From contig NZ_SNYN01000022.1 in assembly GCF_004363075.1 (NCBI RefSeq), positions 1-64,000 on the forward strand: a stretch of 64,000 nt of DNA. Reading direction: 5' to 3'. Below, piece after piece: positions 1 to 8,349 of the stretch (the stretch's first letter is position 1; each line of letters begins with the position of its first letter). The position numbers and the translations under genes are program-made. The notes below the pieces were generated by a model that searched no databases, was not told where the DNA came from, and saw only the letters and a program-made list of their open reading frames with translations. This DNA comes from Actinorugispora endophytica. GTDB taxonomy: Bacteria; Actinomycetota; Actinomycetes; Streptosporangiales; Streptosporangiaceae.

Positions 1-2
1 CA

Positions 3-49
3 GAAGGGCGTCAAGGTCAGTTTTCACACACCGATCCTCGACGCCCTTC
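3..49. repeat. Inverted repeat at the window edge
   Basis: Arms at 3-16 and 36-49 match over 14 bases with one mismatch around a 19-base loop. No gene covers it. It may be a terminator or operator for a gene lying to the left of the window. Confidence 0.4.
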
Positions 50-118
50 GCCATGGGCGCAGGCGTTTCAGGGATTTCCCATCAACGATCTAGGGAAGAT
101 CCGTCGCGGGGGTGATCC

Positions 119-142
119 GGCGGGCCGGACGGCCGGCCCGCC
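119..142. terminator. GC hairpin ending the three-gene operon
   Basis: A perfect 10-bp stem (119-128 with 133-142) with loop ACGG lies just beyond the stop of the PPOX gene on the minus strand. There is no strong U tract, as is usual in actinobacteria. Confidence 0.6.
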
Positions 143-149
143 GGCGGCC

Positions 150-728
150 TCAGCCGCTGTTCGCCGTCATCGGCAGGCCCTCCAGTCCCGGGAGGCCGTC
201 GACGCTCTCGGTGTTCTTGGCCTTCCAGTACTCCTCGAAGTAGGCGGGCTCGCGGCGCTCGAGGTAGCGGTCGAGGAGGTCGCGGTCGGAGCGCAGGTCC
301 ATCAGGGGCACCGAGAAGCCGCACGAGTCCGAGACGCGGTCCACGTCCACCACGATGACGGAGCGCTGGCCGCTGGTCCGCTCCTTGGGGAAACGCGCGC
401 GCAGACCGGCGAACTCCGGGTCCCCCGAGACGACGACGCGGCCCCGGCCGTGCAGCCGGACGATCTTGGGGGGCCCGTCGAAGGCGCAGAACATCACCAC
501 GATCCGGCCGTTCTCGCGCAGGTGCGCGATCGTCTCCACCCCCGACCCCGTGTAGTCCAGGTAGGCGACCCGGTGGGGGCCGAGCACGGCGAACGTCCCC
601 GCCATGCCCTTGGGGGAGACGTTCACGTGCCCCTCCCCGTCCAGCGGCGCGGTCCCCACGAAGTAGACGGGCTGGGCCAGGAGGAACGCGGCCAGCCGGT
701 CGTCGATCGATTCGTACAGCTTTCCCAT
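150..728 (-). CDS. Pyridoxamine 5'-phosphate oxidase family protein
   Basis: The 192-residue product has the split-barrel PPOX fold over about residues 10-130, with the family's NVSPKG stretch near residue 36 and a YLDYTGSGVET segment near 56-66 that in relatives lines the flavin or F420 pocket. Substrate cannot be assigned; relatives bind FMN, F420 or haem. It is the last gene of an operon: the upstream oxidoreductase ends 22 bases before its ATG, with a GAGAGG ribosome site. A hairpin follows its stop. The tail after residue 140 is long for a minimal PPOX domain but typical of this subgroup. Confidence 0.85.
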   Translation of the reverse strand: MGKLYESIDDRLAAFLLAQPVYFVGTAPLDGEGHVNVSPKGMAGTFAVLGPHRVAYLDYTGSGVETIAHLRENGRIVVMFCAFDGPPKIVRLHGRGRVVVSGDPEFAGLRARFPKERTSGQRSVIVVDVDRVSDSCGFSVPLMDLRSDRDLLDRYLERREPAYFEEYWKAKNTESVDGLPGLEGLPMTANSG

Positions 729-750
729 GGTGTGGGCCTCTCGGTCGCGG

Positions 751-1890
751 TTACAAGGGGTCGTGAGCGGTCTCGGTGAAGCGGTCGGGGCGGAACGGCT
801 CCAGGTCCAGGCCCGGGTCCTCGCCCATGGCCAGGCGGGCGGCCACCGCTCCCTGGTACGGGCCCAGGGTCAGGCCCTCGGAGCCCAGCCCGGTGGCCAC
901 GACCAGGCCGGGCAGGGAGTCGACGACGCCCAGCAGCTGCGCGCCGTCGACTCCCTCCGGGCGCAGGCCCACGCGGGCCTCGACGACGCCCGCCGCGGCC
1001 AGGCCGGGGGCGGTGGCCAGGGCGTCGGTGAGAAGCCGGTGCGCGGCGCCCGCCGTCGTGCGCGCCTCGAAGCCCGCCCCGGGTTCGCGGGTAGAGCCCG
1101 CGACGATCCGGTCGGGGGCGAACGCCAGCAGGTAGTGCTCCCGCTCCCCCGCCCGCACGACCGGCCACGCCGACGTGTCCGAACGGGGAAGCCGCAGGTG
1201 CAGGAGCTGGCCGCGCACCGGACGCACGCCCAGCCGCACGCCCAGCGGTTCCAGAAGTCCCGGCGACCAGGCCCCGGCCGCCACGACGACGGCGTCGGCG
1301 GACAGCTCGTCGCCGCCCACGCGCACGCCCGTCACCCGGGTCCCGTCGGTGACGAGTCCGGCGTCCCCCGCGCGGCGGCGCAGCGCCCGCTCCTCCGCGG
1401 CGCCGACCAGCGCGGCCCGGGTCAGGCGCCCGTCGACCCGGGCCGTCCCCGGGACCGCCACCCCCGCGTACTCCGCCCGCAGCACCGGCATCCGCCGGGC
1501 GGGCTCGCCCGGGGGCAGGAAGGCGACCTCGCCCATCCCCTCGTGCCCGGGGAGCGCGGCCATGGCGGCCATCGCCTCGGCCTCGGCGCGCAGCGCGGCC
1601 GCGTCGGCTCCGACCGAGACCCCGCCGACGACCGCGTACCCGGTGGGCCCGCAGTCGTCGTCGGCCAGGTCGGCCATCAGCCGCGGGTAGTGGGCGGCCG
1701 CCGCGCGCCGGAACGCGGCCTCGGCGGCGGAGGAGCCGGGGAACGGCCACGGGAACACCACCCCGGCCCCCGCCGGGGTGGCCGCTCCGGGGTCGAAGCG
1801 GTCCACGAGCGTGGTGGACACCCCGCGCCGGGTCAGGTGGTAGGCCGCGCTGGCCCCGACGACGCCCCCGCCGATCACGATCACACGCAC
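751..1890 (-). CDS. FAD-dependent DAO-type oxidoreductase
   Basis: This 379-residue flavoprotein has the N-terminal dinucleotide motif GGGVVGASAAYHL at residues 7-19 followed by an acidic end of the second strand (LVDR). The rest fits the D-amino acid oxidase/glycine oxidase/sarcosine oxidase family, including the C-terminal ATGLGSEGLTLGPY stretch that contacts FAD. It probably oxidises an amine or amino acid, but the substrate is not readable. The GTG start follows GAGAGG at good spacing. It lies 12 bases after the metallophosphoesterase gene, so the two are almost certainly co-transcribed. Confidence 0.85.
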   Translation of the reverse strand: MRVIVIGGGVVGASAAYHLTRRGVSTTLVDRFDPGAATPAGAGVVFPWPFPGSSAAEAAFRRAAAAHYPRLMADLADDDCGPTGYAVVGGVSVGADAAALRAEAEAMAAMAALPGHEGMGEVAFLPPGEPARRMPVLRAEYAGVAVPGTARVDGRLTRAALVGAAEERALRRRAGDAGLVTDGTRVTGVRVGGDELSADAVVVAAGAWSPGLLEPLGVRLGVRPVRGQLLHLRLPRSDTSAWPVVRAGEREHYLLAFAPDRIVAGSTREPGAGFEARTTAGAAHRLLTDALATAPGLAAAGVVEARVGLRPEGVDGAQLLGVVDSLPGLVVATGLGSEGLTLGPYQGAVAARLAMGEDPGLDLEPFRPDRFTETAHDPL

Positions 1891-1902
1891 GGCGTCAGCC
1901 TC

Positions 1903-2649
1903 TCATGCCGGGTTCGGCGCGGTCAGGAACCGGAAGTGGCTCGTGAGGCGGCGGTCGTCGTGCAGGAGGTGGAACGCCAGCCCCGGAGGAGCGTCGGTGT
2001 CGGACGGCTCCCACGGCAGCCGCGACGTGGAGACCACGCCCGGGGCTCCGAGCAGCGGGCGTCCCGCGAAGGTGGTGGCCATGGCGGTGTGCGCGTGGCC
2101 GACGAGGACCGCGACGACGTCGGGGAAGTCTGCCAGGACCTCGGCGAGCGGTCCGCTGTCGCGCAGCCGCAGCTCGTCGACGGGCGGGTTTCCCACGGTC
2201 GCCGGCGGATGGTGCAGCGCGAGCAGGACCGGGGTCCCGGCGGGCGAGGCGGAGAGCCGGTCTCTGAGCCATTCGAGGTCTCGCGGGCCCAGCGAGCCCT
2301 CGTCCCGGCCGGGGATGGTGGAGTCCATCAGCAGGAACAGCGCGCCCGCGACGTGGTGCGCCTGGTGGACGGGGGCGTCGCCCGAACCGCCGAGCAGGCC
2401 CGCGCGCAGCGCGGCGCGGTCGTCGTGGTTGCCGGGGCAGAACAGCACGGGCGCCTTCTGGCCCGCCAGCAGCTCGGCGGCCAGGGCGTAGTCCCGGGGG
2501 CGGCCCGAGTCGGCCACGTCGCCGGTCACCAGGACGGCGTCGGCCGGACGGGACAGTCCGCGCAGGTGGTCCGCCACGCGCTCGGTCCGGCTCCGGCTGC
2601 GCTCCTCTCCGTCGATGTGCAGATCACTCAGGTGAGCGACGACGATCAC
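1903..2649 (-). CDS. Calcineurin-like metallophosphoesterase (CpdA-like)
   Basis: The set of dinuclear metal motifs is complete: D9-x-H11 in HLSDLH, GD at 43-44, GNHD at 73-76, LHHPP in the middle and GHAHT near the end. The order and spacing fit the 3',5'-cyclic nucleotide phosphodiesterase/Icc group, so hydrolysis of a phosphodiester is likely; cAMP as substrate is only a family inference. The frame is open further upstream, but GTG at 2649 is chosen because AGGAGG sits just before it and homology begins there; this gives 248 residues. It is the first gene of the operon running leftwards to the PPOX gene. Confidence 0.85.
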   Translation of the reverse strand: MIVVAHLSDLHIDGEERSRSRTERVADHLRGLSRPADAVLVTGDVADSGRPRDYALAAELLAGQKAPVLFCPGNHDDRAALRAGLLGGSGDAPVHQAHHVAGALFLLMDSTIPGRDEGSLGPRDLEWLRDRLSASPAGTPVLLALHHPPATVGNPPVDELRLRDSGPLAEVLADFPDVVAVLVGHAHTAMATTFAGRPLLGAPGVVSTSRLPWEPSDTDAPPGLAFHLLHDDRRLTSHFRFLTAPNPA

Positions 2650-2791
2650 GGGGCCTCCTGGGCTCGGAGCGGACACGGGCTTCCACGGGCCCCGGTAATG
2701 GTTCAACGGGAACCCGATGCCAGTCAACCGGATAAGGGGGCCCCGGCCGTCACGCCGACCGGCGTACCGCTTCTCCCCTCCTCCCGGTTTG

Positions 2792-2816
2792 AACAAGTTG
2801 TGCCATTCGACTTGTT
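2792..2816. promoter_or_regulatory. Candidate operator (7-bp arms)
   Basis: AACAAGT at 2792-2798 and ACTTGTT at 2810-2816 form a perfect inverted repeat with 11 bases between arms, in an AT-rich stretch between the divergent metallophosphoesterase and HTH-protein genes. It could bind the adjacent HTH protein. Confidence 0.35.
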
Positions 2817-2849
2817 GCCAAGTAATGATTCACAACATATGGTTCCCTC

Positions 2850-3278
2850 ATGTCTGAAGAACACAACCCGTTCGCCCAGCCCGATCCCGAGCAGACCCGG
2901 CAGGCGCGCGAGTACACCGCGCTGTTCCGGCTCACCGAGCGACACTCCACCGGCGCGGCCCGCGAGCTGTGGAACCAGCGGCAGATGCCGATGGAGCCGT
3001 TCGACGCCGTGCGCAGGGTCGCCGACCTCGCGGCGGGCACCGCGCAGCCCGAACCGGGGGAACCGCCCCTGGACTCCGACGACCTCACCGCCGCCCTCAC
3101 CCTGACCCCCCGGGCCCGGGCCGAGTTCGACGCCCTCGAGGCCGGGCTGCTCCAGATGGCCCGGGGACGGGGCATGACCTGGCAGGAGATCGCCTTCGGC
3201 CTGGGACTGGGCACCGCGCAGGCCGCGCGTCAGCGGCACGAGCGGCTCAGCGGCCGCACCGACGCCGACCGTTCCTGA
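2850..3278 (+). CDS. Small HTH DNA-binding protein
   Basis: The 142-residue protein has an N-terminal helical part and a C-terminal helix-turn-helix near residues 105-130 (GMTWQEIAFGLGL...QAARQRHERL) resembling sigma factor region 4. It has no sigma region 2, so it is probably a transcription factor, not a sigma factor. There is no clear ribosome site before the ATG, which may mean leaderless translation. It is divergent from the metallophosphoesterase operon and shares an AT-rich spacer holding an inverted repeat. Confidence 0.7.
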   Translation: MSEEHNPFAQPDPEQTRQAREYTALFRLTERHSTGAARELWNQRQMPMEPFDAVRRVADLAAGTAQPEPGEPPLDSDDLTAALTLTPRARAEFDALEAGLLQMARGRGMTWQEIAFGLGLGTAQAARQRHERLSGRTDADRS

Positions 3279-3441
3279 CAGCGCCCCCGGATAGGTTTGC
3301 CGGGCGCGGCCCGTGGCCGGGCGGCGCCCGCGCGGCCCTCCCCGGCTCCCGGCGGCGTCCGTCTGGGAGAACCGATGCTGGGGAGTTCCATGCCATACGA
3401 AGAGGCCACGCGTCCGGTCCGGCGTGCGGGGAGGGAGCCGC

Positions 3442-4062
3442 GTGGCTGAGCGGAAACACGGCCGTCCGGCCCCCGAGACCCGCACGAGCGTCCGGTCCGG
3501 GGAGTGGGACGGCCGGGACCTGGAGGGCGAGACCCACGACGGCGTCCTCTTCGTCGACGTGGACATGACCGAGATGACGAACCGGGGGTCGGTCTTCTCC
3601 GACTGCACCTTTCGGGGGGTCCGGTTCAACGCCTCCACGCACACCAACGCCGCGTTCCTGAACTGCACCTTCGTCCGCTGCTCGTTCTTCGACGCCGCCT
3701 TCACCGGCTGCAAGCTCCTGGGCAGCATGTTCGACGGCGGGACCTTCGGGATCACGCGGGTCGAGGGAGGGGACTGGTCGTTCGTCGGGCTCCCGGGCGC
3801 CGACCTGCGCGGCTGCTCCTTCGAGAACGTGCGGATGCGCGAGGCCGACCTCACCGGCGCGCGGCTGGAGGGGGCCACGCTGCACCGGGTGGACCTGTCC
3901 GGCGCCTGGCTGCACAGCTCCAGACTCTCCAAGGCCGACCTGCGCGGAAGCGACCTGTCGGCCCTGGACCCGTCCACCGTGGAGCTCAAGGGCGCGGTGA
4001 TCGACGCCTACCAGGCCGTCGTGCTCGCGGGCGGGCTGGGCCTGGAGGTCCGCGCGGACTGA
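3442..4062 (+). CDS. Pentapeptide repeat protein
   Basis: From the GTG at 3442 (ribosome site GGGAGG) the product has 206 residues. From about residue 30 onward it consists of pentapeptide repeats with central F or L and small residues around it: CTFRGVRF, CTFVRCSF, ADLRGCSF, ADLTGARL, VDLSGAWL, ADLRGSDL. Such repeats fold as a right-handed beta helix. The family includes the McbG/Qnr gyrase-protecting proteins, but nothing here shows that activity. The frame is open further upstream without homology, so the longer start is rejected. It converges on the RibD-like gene across a hairpin. Confidence 0.8.
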   Translation: MAERKHGRPAPETRTSVRSGEWDGRDLEGETHDGVLFVDVDMTEMTNRGSVFSDCTFRGVRFNASTHTNAAFLNCTFVRCSFFDAAFTGCKLLGSMFDGGTFGITRVEGGDWSFVGLPGADLRGCSFENVRMREADLTGARLEGATLHRVDLSGAWLHSSRLSKADLRGSDLSALDPSTVELKGAVIDAYQAVVLAGGLGLEVRAD

Positions 4063-4078
4063 TCCGCCGTGCCAGGCC

Positions 4079-4112
4079 GCGGGTCCGCCCCCGAGTGCCG
4101 GGGCGGACCCGC
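4079..4112. terminator. Bidirectional hairpin between convergent genes
   Basis: A perfect 13-bp stem (4079-4091 with 4100-4112) and 8-base loop fill the 53-bp gap between the pentapeptide gene and the RibD-like gene. Confidence 0.75.
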
Positions 4113-4115
4113 CGG

Positions 4116-4685
4116 TCAGGCCCGGGCGTAGGTCGTGACCACCGTCCCGTTGTCGAAGGCGCGGGTGTCGACGGGGTCGAAGCGCGTGGGGGCGAACTCC
4201 CCGGCGAAGAGCGGGACGCCCGCGCCGACGGCCACGGGGTAGCGCTTGACGATCAGCTCGTCGATCTCGGGCAGCAGCGAGCCCGCCAGCCCCCCGCCGC
4301 CGCACAGCCAGATGTCCAGGCCCTCCTCCCGCTTGAGGCGGCGCACCAGGGCCAGCGGGTCACCGGAGACCAGCTCCACCTCGGGGTCGGCCGTCGAGGC
4401 GAGGGTGGACGAGACGACGTACTGGCGCAGGTGCCGGTAAGGGCTGGCGGTGCCGGTGGCCAGGCCCGCCTCGTAGGTGCCGCGCCCCATCAGGACGGTG
4501 TCGAAGCGCTGGTTGGCGGTGTCCAGGCCGATCGCGGCGCGCACGGCGGTGGGAACGGTCTCGGGGTAGCGGGTGGTGAGGTCCTCCGCCATCTCGGGGT
4601 CCACGGGGAAGAAGTCGGCGGTCCCGTCCGGCGCGGCGATGAAGCCGTCGATGGTCGAGGCGATGTAGTAGCCGAGCTTGCGCAC
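4116..4685 (-). CDS. Dihydrofolate reductase family (RibD C-terminal) protein
   Basis: The 189-residue product has the RibD_C/DHFR-like fold: YYIASTIDGFIAAPDG at the start, LMGRGTYE near residue 70, LWLCGGG-type motif (IWLCGGGGLAGSLLPEIDEL) near 130 and LFAGEFAPT near the end. It probably reduces a substrate with NADPH, but these stand-alone proteins rarely have a known substrate. GTG at 4685 is chosen because homology begins there and a purine-rich site precedes it. It is divergent from a TetR gene at 4812, the usual partner. A broken relative lies at 31556. Confidence 0.85.
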   Translation of the reverse strand: MRKLGYYIASTIDGFIAAPDGTADFFPVDPEMAEDLTTRYPETVPTAVRAAIGLDTANQRFDTVLMGRGTYEAGLATGTASPYRHLRQYVVSSTLASTADPEVELVSGDPLALVRRLKREEGLDIWLCGGGGLAGSLLPEIDELIVKRYPVAVGAGVPLFAGEFAPTRFDPVDTRAFDNGTVVTTYARA

Positions 4686-4811
4686 GCGGGTCTCTTCTCT
4701 CTCGGGTCTTTCCGGGGTGTTCGGGCAACCGGGACCGAACACCCTCCCAACAAGGACGAATGTAGTACTTTAAACGTAGTAGTTGCAATGTCCATTTCCT
4801 GAGGAGGACCG

Positions 4812-5393
4812 ATGGTCCGCAATCCGCAGCGGCGCGCGGCGCTCGCCGACGCCGCGATCGAGGTGCTGGCGCGCGAGGGCGCGCGAGGGCTGACCTTCCG
4901 CGCGGTCGACGCCGAGGCGGGAGTCCCCGCGGGCACCGCGTCCAACTACTTCGCCGACCGCGACGCCCTGTTCGTCCAGGTGGGCGACCGCGTCTACGAG
5001 CGGCTGCAACCCGATTCCGCCGCCGTCGCCGAGACCCTGAAGGGGGCTCGCGACCGCGAGCGGGTCACCGAGTTGATGTACGAGCTGACGGACCGGGTCA
5101 GCGCCTACCGGTCGGGCTTCCTGGCCCTGGTGGAACTGCGCCTGGAGTCCACCCGCCGCCCCGGGCTTCGCACCGTGCTCACCCGCGCGATCAGCGCCGA
5201 CGTCGACGCCAACGTCACCGCGCACCGGGCGTCGGGACTGCCGGGCGACGACACCGCCGTGGTGCTGCTCTACCTCGCCCTGAACTGGCTGATCATGGAG
5301 CGGCTCACCCTGCCCGACGTCTTCCCCGAACCGCGGATCCACGACCTGGTCGCCGAGCTGGTCGAACGCGTCCTGCCGCCGGACGCGCCCTGA
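4812..5393 (+). CDS. TetR/AcrR family regulator
   Basis: This 193-residue protein has an N-terminal HTH at about residues 8-55 (LTFRAVDAEAGVPAGTASNYFADRDALF) and an all-helical ligand domain. A strong GAGGAGG site precedes the ATG. It is transcribed away from the RibD-like gene. The 126-base spacer holds an AT-rich TAC-TTTAAA-CGTA core near 4763-4775, the likeliest operator. It probably represses its own gene and the neighbour. Confidence 0.85.
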   Translation: MVRNPQRRAALADAAIEVLAREGARGLTFRAVDAEAGVPAGTASNYFADRDALFVQVGDRVYERLQPDSAAVAETLKGARDRERVTELMYELTDRVSAYRSGFLALVELRLESTRRPGLRTVLTRAISADVDANVTAHRASGLPGDDTAVVLLYLALNWLIMERLTLPDVFPEPRIHDLVAELVERVLPPDAP

Positions 5394-5479
5394 GGCGCGT
5401 CCTCACCGGTTCCCGCCGGGAAAGCGGGAAGGGTAGAGAATCACAGCCACAGCGGCGCAGGCGAGAAGAGGAAACGAGC

Positions 5480-7636
5480 ATGGCGGTCCCAGGCGAAAAC
5501 GGCCACGCCCCCCGGACGCAACCCCCGGTGGACCCGGAACTGGCCAGGAAGGTGCTGGACGGACTCGACGTCGGGGTGTACGTGACCGACGACGGGGAGC
5601 GGATCGTCGCGGTCAACCCCCGGGCCGAGGAGCTGCTCGCGCGGCCCGCGGCCGACCTCATCGGCAGGGACGCCCACGACCTGCTGCACCGGGGGGAGGG
5701 GGGACGGAGCCTGCCGCGCGCGCAGTGCCAGCTGATGAGGGCGTTCCTCGGCGGCCGGGCCGCGCAGGGCGGCAACAAGTGGTTCACGCGCGGCGACGGC
5801 ACCCTCCTGCCCGTGCTCTGGCTCACCACACCGTACGAGATCACCGAGGGCACCACCGGGTCCGCGGTGCTCTTCCACGAGAACTTCCGGCAGGCGGCCG
5901 ACGAGTCCGACCCCGGCGACCACGTGAACGCGCTGTCGGACCTGGCCGACCGCCTGTCCCTGGTGTCGGAGGTCACCACGGTGCTCACCTCCACCCTGGA
6001 GGTGGACGAGGCGCTGCGTCGACTGGTGTGGCTGGTCACCCCCCGCCTGGCCGACTGGGCCGTCGTGGACCTGCTGACCGAGGACGACGAGCTGCAGCGC
6101 GTCGCCGTGGTCCAGTACCGCGACGGCGTCCACGTGAGCATGGCGGAGTTCGAGGGGCCGATGCCGCCGGTGACGGAGACCTCGGAGAAACCGCTTTCGC
6201 GAGCACTGCGCGGGGCGTCCCCGAGACTGCTGGGCCCCGAGGACTACGAAGGGCCCGCCGACTCGGGCATCATGGTCGTGCAGCGCGAGCTGTTCCGGGT
6301 CAGCGGGATCCACTCGGCGGCCATCGCGCCGCTGCGGACCCTGGGCGGGACGGTTCTGGGGGCCCTGACCCTGGGCCGCGCCGGCCAGACCGAGAAGTTC
6401 GCCACCACCGAGCTCGCGCTGGTCGACGACATCGCCCGCAGGGCCGCGCTCGCGGTGGACAACGCGCAGCTGCACGAGCGGCAGCGCCGGGTCGCCGAGA
6501 CCATGCAGCGCCACTTGCTCCCGCAGCTGCCCGAAGCCCCCGGACTGGATATGGCGGCGCGCTACCAGGCCGCGCCCCACGCCTCGCACGTCGGAGGGGA
6601 CTGGTACGACGCCTTCCAGCTCACCAGCGACACGTTCGCCCTGGTGATCGGCGACGTGGTGGGCCACGACCTGCAGGCCGCGGCCCGCATGTCCCAGATC
6701 CGCAACATGCTGCGCGCGTTCGCCTGGGACCGCCTGGAGCCGCCCAGCGTCATCGTCGGCAGGCTCGACCGGGCCATGGTGAACATCAGCGAGGTGCCCA
6801 TGGCCACCATGGTGTTCGCCCGCGTGGAGAAGACCCCGGTCGGGCCGTGGCAGCTGCACTGGACCAACGCCGGGCACCCGCCACCGCTCCTGGTGGACCA
6901 CGAGGGGCTGACCACCTTCCTGGAGGCCGGGCACAGCGTCCTGCTGGGCACCGAGACCGACCTCATCCGGCCCGACGCGATCGCCGCGCTGCCGCCGCTG
7001 TCCACCCTGGTCCTCTACACCGACGGACTGGTCGAGACCCCCGCCCAGTCCCTGGACGAGGGGCTGGCCAGGCTGGAGCGGCACGCCTCCGCACTGGCCC
7101 GACGCCCCCTGGACGACTTCTGCGACGAACTCCTGCGCCGTGCCCGCCCCGACGACAACAAGGACGACATCGCCCTGATCGCCCTGCGGATCCTCCACCC
7201 CGACACCGCGCCTCACCCCCCCGGGCCGGCTCCGGGCCCGGATGGTGCACCACCGGTAGGCGTCGGTGAGGGCAACGGGCGCGTCCTGGGCTGCCGGTCC
7301 CCGCCCCAAGTACCCGTACGCCGACCACCCCGCGCCGGAGGCTCTACAGGACACGACCCGAGGACTCCGCGCGGCCGGCGGGAGGATCACCCGGGTTTGC
7401 GTCCCAGGCCCACCAGGAGCATGGCGTTCTCGCTGTCGGTTCCCCCGGTGGTGTCGGCGTGCCATTCGAGAGGGGGGACCAGGCCGGGGGCGAGGAGGTC
7501 GAGGCCGTCGAAGAACCGAAGGATCTCCTCGCGGGTGCGCAGCACGTACGGGGCCGAGGCGCCCTTGATCACCGCGGTGAGCCGTTCCAGGTCCGCCACG
7601 CCGGGGGGCGGGATCACGTGTGACACCGCGAGGTAG
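5480..7636 (+). CDS. PAS-GAF-SpoIIE (PP2C) phosphatase with long C-terminal tail
   Basis: Residues 12-130 form a PAS domain, about 165-330 a GAF domain, and 345-572 a SpoIIE-type PP2C phosphatase with its metal motifs GGDWYD, IGDVVGHD, TNAGHPPPLL, LYTDGLVE and NKDDIAL. Such proteins dephosphorylate anti-anti-sigma factors and so release a sigma factor in response to a signal sensed by PAS/GAF. The fold should end near base 7198, where a GC hairpin (7221-7241) follows. The frame nevertheless stays open for about 146 more Pro/Arg-rich residues and overlaps the convergent methyltransferase by 250 bases. That tail is probably not functional; stop loss or a sequence error is possible. Confidence 0.8.
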   Translation: MAVPGENGHAPRTQPPVDPELARKVLDGLDVGVYVTDDGERIVAVNPRAEELLARPAADLIGRDAHDLLHRGEGGRSLPRAQCQLMRAFLGGRAAQGGNKWFTRGDGTLLPVLWLTTPYEITEGTTGSAVLFHENFRQAADESDPGDHVNALSDLADRLSLVSEVTTVLTSTLEVDEALRRLVWLVTPRLADWAVVDLLTEDDELQRVAVVQYRDGVHVSMAEFEGPMPPVTETSEKPLSRALRGASPRLLGPEDYEGPADSGIMVVQRELFRVSGIHSAAIAPLRTLGGTVLGALTLGRAGQTEKFATTELALVDDIARRAALAVDNAQLHERQRRVAETMQRHLLPQLPEAPGLDMAARYQAAPHASHVGGDWYDAFQLTSDTFALVIGDVVGHDLQAAARMSQIRNMLRAFAWDRLEPPSVIVGRLDRAMVNISEVPMATMVFARVEKTPVGPWQLHWTNAGHPPPLLVDHEGLTTFLEAGHSVLLGTETDLIRPDAIAALPPLSTLVLYTDGLVETPAQSLDEGLARLERHASALARRPLDDFCDELLRRARPDDNKDDIALIALRILHPDTAPHPPGPAPGPDGAPPVGVGEGNGRVLGCRSPPQVPVRRPPRAGGSTGHDPRTPRGRREDHPGLRPRPTRSMAFSLSVPPVVSACHSRGGTRPGARRSRPSKNRRISSRVRSTYGAEAPLITAVSRSRSATPGGGITCDTAR
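7221..7241. terminator. Hairpin just after the phosphatase domain
   Basis: A 7-bp perfect stem (7221-7227 with 7235-7241) and 7-base loop lie 23 bases beyond the end of recognisable phosphatase sequence, although still inside the open frame. It suggests that the transcript, and originally the gene, ended here. Confidence 0.4.
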
Positions 7637-8193
7637 CCGCCCGGGGGAAGCGCGTCCCGCAGCCGGGCCACGATCCGGTCGGGGCCCTCCTCGTCGGTGA
7701 CGAAGTGCAGGACCGCCGCGAGCAGGACGGCCACGGGCTCGTCGAAGTCGATGAGCGCGCGGGTGTCGGGGTGGTCGATGATGTCCTCGGGTCTGCGCAG
7801 GTCGGCCTGGATGAACGCCACCCTGTCGTCGCCGGCCAGCAGCGCGTCGCCGTGGGCGGACACGATCGGGTCGTAGTCGGCGTAGACGACCCGCGCGTCC
7901 GGCGCGACCGCGTGCGCCACCTCGTGCACGTTCTCCTGGGTCGGCAGACCGGTCCCGATGTCGATGAACTGGCGGACGCCCTTCTCCCGGGCGAGGAACC
8001 GCACCGCCCGGACGAGGAACTCCCGGTTCTGCCGCACGTCCGCGAGCGCGGACGGCACCATGGCGAAGAACTTGTCGGCGAACGCCCGGTCGACGGCGAA
8101 GTTGTCCTTGCCGCCCAGCGCGTAGTCGTAGGCCCGGGCCACGTTCGGCTTGTCCATGTCGACGCCGGGCGGAACCGGGTTCTCCTGTGTCAT
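7387..8193 (-). CDS. SAM-dependent methyltransferase, DUF574 family
   Basis: The 268-residue product carries the signature of the actinobacterial DUF574 (PF04672) group: DKPNVARAYDYALGGKDNF near residues 13-31, FIDIGTGLPT as SAM motif I near 75-84, and VYADYDPIV near 106. The fold is a class I methyltransferase; the substrate is unknown for the family. ATG at 8193 with GGAAGCGG upstream is chosen over an open extension to 8280, since the family begins here. The 3' end overlaps the extended reading frame of the SpoIIE gene in antisense. Confidence 0.85.
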   Translation of the reverse strand: MTQENPVPPGVDMDKPNVARAYDYALGGKDNFAVDRAFADKFFAMVPSALADVRQNREFLVRAVRFLAREKGVRQFIDIGTGLPTQENVHEVAHAVAPDARVVYADYDPIVSAHGDALLAGDDRVAFIQADLRRPEDIIDHPDTRALIDFDEPVAVLLAAVLHFVTDEEGPDRIVARLRDALPPGGYLAVSHVIPPPGVADLERLTAVIKGASAPYVLRTREEILRFFDGLDLLAPGLVPPLEWHADTTGGTDSENAMLLVGLGRKPG

Positions 8194-8296
8194 CCGCTTC
8201 CTCTCCGTACACCCCAGCGGCCCACCGGGCAATGAGCGTAACAACCCCGCATCGCCGTGGTGACAGGCGTTCCGGTCCACGGGAGGCGGTCCGGCG

Positions 8297-8328
8297 GGGT
8301 GGGCCCGCAGCCTCTGTCGGGCCCACCC
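8297..8328. terminator. Hairpin after the acyltransferase gene
   Basis: A perfect 11-bp stem (8297-8307 with 8318-8328) with a 10-base loop lies 22 bases past the stop of the minus-strand acyltransferase. Confidence 0.7.
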
Positions 8329-8349
8329 GTCACCCTCGGTCCGGGGCGG

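Noticed and set aside
3442-4062. Calling the pentapeptide protein a quinolone-resistance (Qnr) protein
   Set aside because: Pentapeptide repeats alone do not show gyrase protection; no Qnr-specific loops can be recognised.
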